A program made the position numbers and the translations under genes. A stretch of 64,000 nucleotides of DNA from Manis javanica (taxonomy: Eukaryota > Chordata > Mammalia > Pholidota > Manidae), in assembly GCF_040802235.1 (NCBI RefSeq), contig NC_133167.1:11524501-11588500 (forward strand), in the 5' to 3' direction. The notes beneath the pieces were generated by a model. It was not told the origin of the DNA. It did not search any database and worked only from the letters and a program-made list of their open reading frames with translations. Below are positions 36,254-45,350 of the stretch, piece after piece (positions within the stretch are counted from its first letter, which is position 1; each line of letters begins with the position of its first letter).

Positions 36254-36661
36254 TTAAGCATGTATAGGTTTTAAACTACTAATTAAATTGCGCACACACA
36301 TTAACATAATAGGAATACAGTTACATAACCAAAGCAGATCTATAATTACCAGCCATCTCCAGTGAAGCCAAGAAAACCAGTTTGGCATCCTAGGCATTTG
36401 TGAAAATTTATCTGTGATATGATGGATATTGTCCAACTGTACATGAACAATCTGAGAGAAATCAGACAAATTAAAGCAACCCATTTCTGGGATCTGTTCA
36501 CATCTCATATGTTCTTTTAACAGTAGATAGTCTATAGTCGTAAGATTTTGGAGCACTACAACTTGCATTTCTCCTAATTCTTGGTTGAGTTCCAACAGTA
36601 TAAATCGAGTCAAATTTGTTGTTTTACTGTATGCACAGGCCAGCTTAGATATCTCCTTCAT
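36254..36661 (-). pseudogene. Env TM remnant with membrane anchor, copy B
   Basis: 135 codons open without a stop. It resembles the ectodomain end of a gammaretrovirus-type TM: heptad-like leucines, LQNL near residue 39, a lone cysteine loop (CEQIPEMGC, near 54-62) followed by FNLSDF, then a Trp-rich stretch with WFSWLHWRWL and a hydrophobic anchor (about 107-127). A short tail follows. As in copy A, the CX6CC motif lacks one Cys. There is no fusion peptide, surface subunit or furin site in this piece. The frame is open, but it is only a fragment of env and there is no sign it is used. Confidence 0.7.
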
Positions 36662-36941
36662 TCCAATGGCAAGTCCAGGAAACGGGGGGATGGATACAGC
36701 TACAACTGCAGCATCGCCTGAATCTTTGTGGAGGTTTTTTGATGATCATCTTCTGGTATGAGTCTTCCAGAGAGTGCTGATGTTGGAAGTTCTTCTTCAT
36801 ATCATATCTTAGTTCATTTTCTGGGTAGCCAAATTAGGCTTTGATCTTCTGTATAAACACAAACAGACCCTTTGCCCACACTTTGATATGCCCTTTATAC
36901 CATTGTGTAGAACTCATTGGAGGTCACCACAAAGGAACTGC

Positions 36942-37277
36942 TTTTTTTTAAAATCTTTAATCTACACTTACATGAAGAATATTATGTTTACTAGGCTCTC
37001 CCCTATACCGGGTCCCCCCTATAAGCCACTTTACAGTCACTGTCCATCAGCATAGCAAAATGTTGTATAATCACTACTTGTCTTCTCTGTGTTGTACAGC
37101 CCTCCCCTTTCTCCCTCCCCCCATGCAAGCTAATCTTAATACCCCCTTTCTTCTTCCCCCCCTTATCCCTCCCTACCCACCCATCCTCCCCAGTCCCTTT
37201 CCCTTTGGTACCTGTTAGTCCATTTTTGGGTTCTGTAATTCTGCTGCTGTTTTGTTCCTTCAGTTTTTCCTTTGTTC
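36942..37277 (-). other. L1 3' UTR and A-run at the junction with retrocopy B
   Basis: Contains a polypyrimidine-rich plus-strand stretch at 37085-37200 (purine-rich on the L1 strand), typical of mammalian L1 3' UTRs. The terminal AGATTAAAGATTTT and eight As (36949-36942) then join GCAGTTCC of the retrovirus-derived segment. ATTAAA is a weak poly(A) signal, which would favour read-through transcription into the downstream segment. Confidence 0.8.
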
Positions 37278-40200
37278 TTATACGCCACAGATGAGTGAAA
37301 TCATTTGGTATTTCTCTTTCTCCGCTTGGCTTATTTCACTGAGCATAATAACCTCCAGCTCCATCCATGTTGCTGCAAATGGTAGGATTTGCCCTCTTCT
37401 TATGGCTGAGTAGTATTCCATTGTGTATTTGTACCACATCTTCTTTATCCATTCATGTACCGATGGACATTTAGGTTGCTTCCAATTCATGGCTACTGTA
37501 AATAGTGCTGTGATAAACATAGGGGTGCAGCTGTCTTTCTCACACTTGATTGCTGCATTCTTAGGGTAAATTCCTACAAGTGGAATTCCTGGGTTAAATG
37601 GTAGGTCTGTTTTGAGCATTTTGATGAACCTCCATATGGCTTTCCACAATGGTTGAACTAATTTACATTCCCACCAGCAGTGTAGGAGGGTTCCCCTTTC
37701 TCCACAGCCTGGCCAACATTTGTTGTTGTTTGTCTTTTGGATGGCAGCCATCCTTACTGGTGTGAGGTGATACCTCATTGTAGTTTTAATTTGTATTTCT
37801 CTGATAATTAGCGATGTGGAGCATCTTTTCATGTGTCTGTTGGCCATCTGTATTTCTGTTTTGGAGAACTGTCTGTTCAGTTCCTCTGCCCATTATTTAT
37901 TTGGATTATTTGTTTTTTGTTTGTTGAGGCATGGGAGCTCTTTATGTATTTTGGACGTCAAGCCTTTGTCAGATCTATCATTTACAAATATATTCTCCCA
38001 TACTGTAGGGTTCCTTTTTGTTCTATTGATGGTGTCTTTTGCTGCACAGAAGCTTTTCAGCTTAATATAGTCCCACTTGTTCATTTTTGCTGTTATTTTC
38101 CTTGCCCAGGGAAATATGTTCAAGAAGAGGTCACTCATGTTTATGTCTAAAAGGTTTTTGCCTATGTTTTTTTCTAAGAGTTTTATGGTTTCATGACTTA
38201 CATTCAGGTCTTTGATCCATTTTGAATTTACTTTTGTGCATGGGGTTAGACAATGGTCCAGTTTCATTCTCCTACATGTAGCTGTCCAGTTTTGCCAGCA
38301 TCATCTGTTGAAGAGACTGTCATTTTGCCATTGTATGTCCATGGCTCCTTTATCAAATATTAATTGACCATATATGTTTGGGTTAATGTCTGGAGTCTCT
38401 AATCTGTTCCACTGGTCTGTGGCTCTGTTCTTGTGCCAGTACCAAATTGTCTTGATTACTATGGCTTTGTAGTAGAGCTTGAAGTTGGGGAGTGAGATCC
38501 CCCCTACTTTATTCTTCTTTTTCAGGATTGCTTTGGCTCTTTGGGTCTTTGGTGTTTCCATATGAATTTTTGAATTATTTGCTCCAGTTCATTGAAGATT
38601 GTTGCTGGTAATTTGAGAGGGATTGCATCAAATCTCTATATATTGCTTTGGGCAGGATGGCCATTTTGATGATATTAATTCTTCCGAGCCATGAGCATGC
38701 GATGAGTTTCCATTTGTTAGTGTCCCGTTTAATTTTTCTTAAGAGTGACTTGTAGTTTTCAGGGTATAGGTCTTTCACTTCTTTGGTTAGGCTTATTCCT
38801 AGGTATTTTATTCTTTTTGATGCAATTGTGAATGGAATTATTTTCCTGATTTCTCTTTCTATTGGTTCATTGTTGGTGTATAGGAAAGCTACAGATTTCT
38901 GTGTGTTAACTTTGTATCCTGCAACTTTGCTGTATTCCGATACCAGTTCTAGTAGTTTTGGAGTGGAGTCTTTAGGGTTTTTTATGTACAATATCATATC
39001 ATCTGCAAATAGTAACAGTTTAACTTCTTCTTTACCAATCTGGATTCCTTGTATTTCTTTGTTTTGTCTGATTGCCGTGGCTAGGACCTCCAGTATTATG
39101 TTAAATAACAGTAGGGAGAGTGGGCATCCCTGTCTAGTTCCTGATCTCAGAGGAAATGCTTTCAGCTTCTTGCTGTTCAGTATAATGTTGGCTGTGGGTT
39201 TATCATATATGGCCTTTATTATGTTGAGGTACTTGCCCTCTATTCCCATTTTGCTGAGAGTTTTTATCATGAATGGATGTTGAATTTTGTCAAATGCTTT
39301 TTCAGCATCTATGGAGATGATCATGTGGTTTTTGTCTTTCTTTTTGTTGATGTGATGGATGATGTTGATGGATTTTCGAATGTTGTACCATCCTTGCATC
39401 CCTGGGATGAATCCCACTTGGTCACGGTGTATGATCCTTCTGATATACTGTTGAATTCTGTTTGCTAATATTTTATTGCATATTTTTGCATCTACATTCA
39501 TCAGGGATATTGGTCTGTAATTTTCTTTTTTGATGGGGTCTTTGCCTGGTTTTGGTATATGGTGATGTTGGCTTCATAGAATGAGTTTGGGAGTATTCCC
39601 TTCTCTTCTATTTTTTGGAACACTTTAAGGAGAATGGGTATTATGTCTTCTCTGTGTGTCTGATAAAATTCCAAGGTAAATCCGTCCTGCCCCGGGGTTT
39701 TCTTCTTGGGTAGTTTTTTGATTACCGTTTCAATTTCTTTGCTCGTAATTGGTTTGTTTAACTTTTGTGTTTCTTCCTTGGTCAGTCTTGGGAGGTTGTA
39801 TTTTTCTAGGAAGTTGTCATTTCTTCTAGGTTTTCCAGCTTGTTGGCATATAGGTTTTCATAGTAGTCTCTAATATTTCCTTGTATTTCTGTGGAGTCTG
39901 TCGTGATTTTTCCATTCTCACTTCTGATTCTGTTGATTTGTGTTGATTCTCTTTTTCTCTTAATAAGTTTGGCTAGAGGCTTATCTATTTTGTTTATTTT
40001 CTCAAAGAACCAGCTCTTGGTTTCGTTGATTTTTGCTATTGTGTTCTTCTTCTCAATTTTCTTTATTTCTTCTCTGATCCTTATTATGTCCCTCCTCCTG
40101 CTGACTTTAGGCCTCATTTGTTCTTCTTTTTCCAGTTTCGATAATTTTGATGTTAGACTATTCATTTGGGATTGTTCTTCCTTCTTCAAGTGTGCCTGGA

Positions 40201-41128
40201 TCACTATATACTTTCCTCTTAAGACTGCTTTCACTGCGTCCCACAGAAGTTGGGGCTTTCTGTTGTTGTTGTCATATGTTTCTATATATTCCTTGATCTC
40301 TATTTTGATTTGTTCATTGATCCATTGATTATTTAGAAGCATGTTGTTAAGCCTCCATGTGTTTGTGAGCCTTTTTGTTTTCTTTGTAGAATTTATTTCT
40401 AGTTTTATACCTTTGTGGTCTGAAAAATTGGTTGGTAGAATTTCAATATTTTGGAATTTACTGAGGCTCTTTTTGTGAGCTACTATGTGGTCTATTCTGG
40501 AGAATGTTCCATGTGCACTTGAGAAGAATGTATATCCTGTTGCTTTTGGATGTAGAGTTCTATAGATGTCTATTAGGTCCATCTGTTCTAGTGTGTTGTT
40601 CAGTGCCTGTGTGTCCTTACTAATTTTCTGCCCGGTGGATCTATCCTTTGGGGAGAGTGGTGTGTTGAAGTCTCCTAAAATGAATGCATTGCATTCTATT
40701 TCTTCCTTTAGTTCTGTTAGTATTTGTTTCACATATGCTGGTGCTCCTGTGTTGGGTGCATATATATTTAGAATGGTTATATCCTCTTGTTTGACAGAGC
40801 CCTTTATCATTATGTAATGTCCTTCTTTATCTCTTGTTACTTTCTTTGTTTTGAAGTCTATTTTGTCTGATATTAGTACTGCGACCCCTGCTTTCTTCTC
40901 ACTGTTGTTTGCCTGAAATATGTTTTTCCATCCCTTGACTTTTAGTCTGTGCATGTCTTTGGGTTTGAGGTGAGTTTCTTGTAAGCAGCATATAGATGGG
41001 TCTTGCTTTTTTATCCATTCTATTACTCTGTGTCTTTTGATTGGTGCATTTAGTCCATTTACATTTAGGGTGACTATTGAGAGATATGTACTTATTGCCA
41101 TTGCAGGCTTTAGATTTGTGGTTACCAA
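37278..41128 (-). pseudogene. L1 ORF2 (endonuclease and reverse transcriptase), broken
   Basis: 41128-39806 holds the AP-like endonuclease with NVNGLN, QETH, GDFNTPLS, RIDHIVAH and SDHKGIKLE, the metal and catalytic motifs of L1 endonuclease, followed by the linker. 39501-38575, in another frame, holds most of the reverse transcriptase, including the active-site block FADDMILYI and GTRQGCPLS. 38561-38301, 38267-37893 and 37847-37278 share a third frame and carry the C-terminus with the Cys/His cluster ([18 protein letters not shown]). There are at least two frameshifts (one within about 39800-39500) plus stops, so it is not functional. In life it nicks target DNA and copies L1 RNA. Confidence 0.95.
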
Positions 41129-41296
41129 TGGTTCAAGGTTAGCCTCTTTAGTCTCTTACTGCCTAACTTAGCTCACTTATTGATCTGTTATATACACTGT
41201 CTGGAGATTCTTTTCTTCTCTCCCTTCTTAATCCTCCTCCTCCATTCTTCATATGTTGGGTGTTTTGTTCTGTGCTCTTTTTAGGAGTGCTCCCAT

Positions 41297-42184
41297 CTAG
41301 AGCAGTCCCTGTAAGATGCCCTGTAGAGGTCAGTTGTGGGAAGCAAATTCCCTCAGCTTTTGCTTGTCTGAGAATTGTTTAATCCTGCCATCATATTTAA
41401 ATGATAGTCGTGCTGGATACAGTCTCCTTGGTTCAAGGCCCTTCTGTTTCTTTGCATTAAATATATCATGCTCTTCTCTTCTGGCCTGTAGGGTTTCTGT
41501 CGAGAAGTCTGATATTAGCCTGATGGGTTTTCCTTTATAAGTGACCTTTTTCTCTCTAGCTGCCTTTAAAACTCTTTCCTTGTTCTTGATCCTTGTCATT
41601 TTAATTATTATGTGTCTTGGTGTTGTCCTCCTTGGATCCTTTCTGTTGGGGGTTCTGTGTATTTCCATGGTCTGTTCGATTATTTCCTACCCAGTTTGGG
41701 GAAGTTTTCAGCAATTATTTCTTCAAAGACACTTGCTATCCCTTTTCCTCTCTCTTCTTCTTCTGGTACCCCTATAATACAGATATTGTTCCTTTTGGAT
41801 TGGTCACATAGTTCTCTTAGTATTGTTTCATTCCTGGAGATACTTTTATCTCTCTCTATGTCAGCTTCTATACGTTCCTGTTCTCTGGTTTCTATTCCTT
41901 CAATGGCCTCTTGCATCTTATCCATTCTGCTTATAAATCCTTACAGGGTTTGTTTCACTTCTGTGATCTCCTTCCTGACATCTGATCTCCCTCCGGACTT
42001 CATTCCATTGCTCTTGCATTTTTCTCTGCATCTCATCCCATTGCTCTTGCATTTTTCTCTGCATCTCCATCAGTATGTTCATGATTTTTATTTTGAATTC
42101 TTTTTCAGGAAGACTGGTTAGGTCTGTCTCCTTCTCAGGTGTTGTCTCTGTAATGTTTGTCTGCCTGTAGTTTTGCCTTTTCAT
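41297..42184 (-). pseudogene. L1 ORF1 (RNA-binding chaperone), frameshifted
   Basis: Three blocks in order. 42184-41918 gives the N-terminus and coiled coil, with an 11-residue unit (MQRKMQEQW[D/N]E) repeated twice. 41925-41680, in another frame, gives the coiled-coil end and the RRM start (NICIIGVPEEEERGKG, FEEIIAENFP). 41668-41330 gives the C-terminal domain (TPRHIIIKM, KERVLKAAREK, YPARLSFKYDG, KQKLREF). At least two frame changes separate them. The last block ends at TGA after REFASHN. Read-through would continue about 12 codons to TAG (41297-41299), matching the usual ORF1 end, so the TGA is probably a mutation. ORF1 protein normally coats L1 RNA as a trimer. Confidence 0.9.
42006..42067 (-). 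repeat. 33-bp tandem duplication in the ORF1 coiled coil
   Basis: Two copies of a unit containing CATTGCTCTTGCATTTTTCT (plus-strand reading) start 33 bp apart, at 42006 and 42039. Translated, this is 11 residues twice, in frame. Eleven residues is a hendecad, which keeps the stripe of a coiled coil, so the duplication lengthens the coil without breaking its register. Confidence 0.85.
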
Positions 42185-43116
42185 GGTGATAGAGATTGTT
42201 TGTAGATCTGGTATGAGTGACAGCTGGAAGAGCTTTCCTTCTTATTGGTTTGTGGCCTTCCTCACCTGGGAGAATAGCGACCTCTAGTGGCTTGTTCAGG
42301 GTAGCTGTGCACAGAATGGGCTTCTGCTTCCTGCCTAGCTGCTATGGAGTTTATCTCCGCTGTTGCCGTGGGCGTGGCCTGGCTGGGGCTGCTGCTCCAA
42401 CGTGCTCCCTGCTTCCCAGGGGGTTAGAGTGCCCAGAGATCCCCAGATTCCCTGCCTCTGGGCTAAGTGTCCTGTCCTGCCCCTTTAAGACTTCCAAAAA
42501 GCACTCTCCAAACCGAAACAACCACAGCAACAACAAAAGAAAAAAAAATTAAATAAATAATTTTAAAAAAATGCACGATTTTCTTTGTCCTCAGGCACCA
42601 GTCTCAGGCACCCGCTCACCTGTCTTGCTTCCCTGTTTCCCTAGTATTAGGGTTCCTGTCCCTTTAAGACTTCCAAAAAGCACTTGCCAAAAAAAAAAGG
42701 CTGCTCCCGTTTCTTTGTTCTCCGGCATCGGCCTCAGGCACTCGCTCACCAGTCCTGCCGCCCTGTTTCCCTAGTATCCAGGGCCCCGCACATGCACTGT
42801 GTCTGCGCTCTGGTCTGGATGGCTGGGGCTGGGTGTTCAGCAATCCTGGGCTCCTTCTCCCTCCCCTCTGACTCCTCTCTTCCTGCCGGGAGCTGGGGGG
42901 AGGGGCACTCAGGTCCCACCAGGCCAGGGCTTGTATCTAACCCCCTTCATGAGGCGCTGGGTTCTTGCAGGTGTGGATGTGGTCTGGATATTGTCCTGTG
43001 TCCTCTGGTCTCTATTTTAGGAAGAGTTGTCTTTGTTATATTTTCATAGATAAATGTGGTTTTGGGAGGAGATTTCTGCTGCTCTACTCATGCCGCCATC
43101 TTGGCTCTGCCCCTCC
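42185..43116 (-). promoter_or_regulatory. L1 5' UTR / internal promoter
   Basis: 932 bp, GC-rich relative to the window, beginning GGGGCAGAGCC. It contains the YY1-type site and a tandem pair of related blocks. Block one (about 42460-42650) and block two (about 42651-42782) share CCTTTAAGACTTCCAAAAAG (42482 and 42661, 179 bp apart) and CCTGTTTCCCTAGTAT (ends near 42645 and 42778). Block one carries an extra A-rich stretch (about 42515-42570). Repeated promoter units of this kind resemble the monomers of some mammalian L1 promoters. Confidence 0.8.
43092..43104 (-). promoter_or_regulatory. YY1-type site at the L1 start
   Basis: Minus-strand CAAGATGGCGGC is the classic YY1 consensus, about 12 bp inside the L1 5' end. 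In human L1 a YY1 site at this place sets accurate transcription initiation. The same role is inferred here from position. Confidence 0.75.
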
Positions 43117-44789
43117 CTAATGTATTTTTAATCTGGAGTGAATCACTTTTAAATATCCTCTCTTTTATAGGAAAAAATTGTTTTCAGTAATAATTATGAA
43201 ATAAAACTAATAAATGTCTCCTAATAGGCAAAAAAGTACGGACAGTAGAAAATTTCTCTTATTCAACTTTCCATACATAATTATATTAATGCAAGTAAAA
43301 TAAAATAATTTTTCAGTATTTTTCATCAGGAGAGGAAAAGAAAAAAACAAAGAAGCACAACTATTTTTCAGCACTTTTTATATCTAACTAGCAGTTTGAA
43401 CTTTGATCTTCAGGGGACAGTTCTATATAAACTATAACAATAATGCTTATTAACTTTATTAGCTACTATTAGTGAAATGTATGCTATTTATAGTTAAATG
43501 TACACAAACCTTTTGCTAATGTAACCAAAAAAAGTACAATTTAGGCAACTACTAAAGCATGCTCCTATTGAAACATTTCATTTCTCTTTAGAAAAAGAAT
43601 CCCAATAATTAAGAAGGAAGAAAATCATTTTTATTTTTACGCTCATAAATTTTATATAAATTTCATTCATATGAATGTAACATATTATTTACATTCGGTA
43701 AAATAGTTTACATGCAAATTAAAAGGTGCCCTTAGTAAACAATAAAATCATACCACAGTTCACAGTTTCACTGTTTTACATTTCAAATGCAATATAAACT
43801 CCATTTGCCAGGTAGATTAGAATGGCAAAATGCAATAACCCAGCTTCTCTTTCTGTGTTTTTACAGTCACTATACAAGAATTATTTTGGATCAGTGATTT
43901 AAATGTGGGACTAGGTAATACCTGGGGGTTAGAGATATATACTGCCCAAAATGCACATGAGTGATTCCAAACCACTATAAATATGTTCTCAAAGGAAATA
44001 CCTGTAGCTGATGTATATGTGTTGGGAGCTGTGTAATGAGGATTCTTTGAATTAGCTTCCAGGTAAAATACAATGTTTGTTAAAAGCTATAAAAATGTTT
44101 AATTCTGTGTTACATATATATTACTAATAATCAAAGATAACTATAGGGATGGCTTAGAACACAGAGCAACAAAAGACTTTTTCAGAAAGAAGTATTTTGT
44201 CACTGACATTTATTAGCCACGCCCCATCCCGAGCACAAGGTGATAATAAAAAGTAGACTGACTAGTTGGTTATATTATTGTTTCTAAGTCATCAGCTACA
44301 GATAACACATAGCCCCTCATTGATTGCCTAAGTCCCCTCTGCCACTGCATCCTTGACATGCCTGTGGTTATATGTAAGCACTTTGCTTTCAAATACTTTG
44401 ACACAGGCCGTGGAATCTTTGCTTGTGTTTGTTTAAATCGACATCCCAGGGATGACTGGTTAATATTTGATTTACCTTAATAAAGTGTGAGCAGTCCATG
44501 AGAAGGTGATGGCACAGACTCTAATCAAAAGCCCACATTCTAGAGGCAGCCAGGACAAGTCCTTCAGGCAGCTTTGTCTGTACTCAGCAGCAGAAGGCTG
44601 TGAATTTAGCAGAATGCTTCAGAGAAACATTTTTCATTGATGAAGGATGCAGTGCCCAAGGCATGCACATTACCTGGCACCTCTACCCTCAGCGTGGTGT
44701 ATTATTCCAGCACATGCCAGCATTTCTCGACTGAGACAAATAGAATCTATGCATGATTTTATAATGCAATAATTTCCCTAATGATGGAA
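43117..44789. other. Unique AT-rich sequence, including the source of patchwork piece 1
   Basis: 43881-43957 is homologous to 2788-2863 in inverted orientation. The rest shows no gene or recognisable repeat. 43117 onward is the 5' flank of the L1. Confidence 0.6.
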
Positions 44790-45350
44790 CTGATATCACT
44801 TCCAATTATTCATGTATATAAAAAAGTGGCAGTAAGACATCTTACATTTACATCTTATATCTTTGCACGCAAGGCATATTTTATATAGTCAGTTTTGATA
44901 GATATTGCCAAATGTGTTCTCTAAAAAAGCTGTAACTATTTATACTATTACAAATAGTCATGAGGATACACATTAACTCATACGCTAGCCAAATGTTGGA
45001 TATGATCCACAGTTATTTAATTCATGCAGGGCCTGATGAGCTAGAAATATCTGCCAGTGAAATTTAATTTGCATTTTTTGATTCTTGGTTTGATTATATT
45101 TATATGTGTCTTATCTCTTTGTATCCACTCTGAATTTGCTGTCCATATCCTTTGTCCATTATGTCTATAATTTTACTTTTTCATATAGATTTTTAGGGGC
45201 TCTTATTTATTAGACATTGTTATATTGGATATGTTGTATATGTTGTAAATACTTTGTCCTAGTCCTTTGCCTTTTCATATTATATCCGGTGTCTTTATTA
45301 CACAGAGCTTTCACTTTCACATAGTAAAATTTCTGTCTTCTTGATAGACA
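44790..45350 (-). mobile_element. Antisense old L1M ORF2 C-terminal fragment
   Basis: GCCAAATGTGTTCTCTAAAAAAGC, TATACTATTACAAATAGTCATG, TTAATTTGCATTTTTTGATTC, TCCTTTGTCCATTATG and TTTAGGGGCTCTTATTTATTAG, then CAGAGCTTTCACTTTCACATAG, are diverged forms of the L1 segment seen at 37640-38060. The order is the same. Confidence 0.65.

Larger units (their letters stand above)
35294..36941 (-). mobile_element. Retrovirus-derived retrocopy B: env TM to U3-R with poly(A)
   Basis: Reading on the minus strand: about 280 bp of leading sequence (36941-36662), an Env TM frame (36661-36254), about 600 bp of non-coding sequence, a purine tract (35643-35633), U3-R (35632-35310) with AATAAA at 35333-35328, and a 16-A tail (35309-35294). 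It is collinear with copy A over about 1.26 kb. Its 5' edge touches the A-run at the 3' end of the full-length L1 with no spacer. It shows the same RNA-like 3' end, without U5, as copy A. Confidence 0.8.
36950..43116 (-). mobile_element. Full-length, inactivated L1 retrotransposon
   Basis: About 6.17 kb on the minus strand with every L1 part: 5' UTR (43116-42185) opening with GGGGCAGAGCCAAGATGGCGGC, ORF1 (42184 to about 41300), a spacer of about 200 bp, ORF2 (41128-37278), a 3' UTR, and an A-run (36942-36949). The 5' end is intact, which is unusual among L1 copies. Both ORFs carry frameshifts or stops, so it cannot move by itself. Identity to ORF consensus is high compared with the old L1 pieces elsewhere in the window, so it is the youngest L1 here. 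The 3' end carries ATTAAA, a weak poly(A) signal, and runs directly into retrocopy B. Confidence 0.95.

Noticed and set aside
38783-42121. Long plus-strand frames through the L1
   Set aside because: They are antisense shadows of L1 ORF1 and ORF2. The antisense reading is rich in Ser, Leu, Ile and Phe, as expected from A-rich coding sequence.
35270-43135. Target-site duplication around the L1/retrovirus unit
   Set aside because: The flank after the poly(A) (AAAGAAATAGCTG on the minus strand) is not repeated before the L1 5' end or at the internal junction. Only vague A/T-rich similarity exists.
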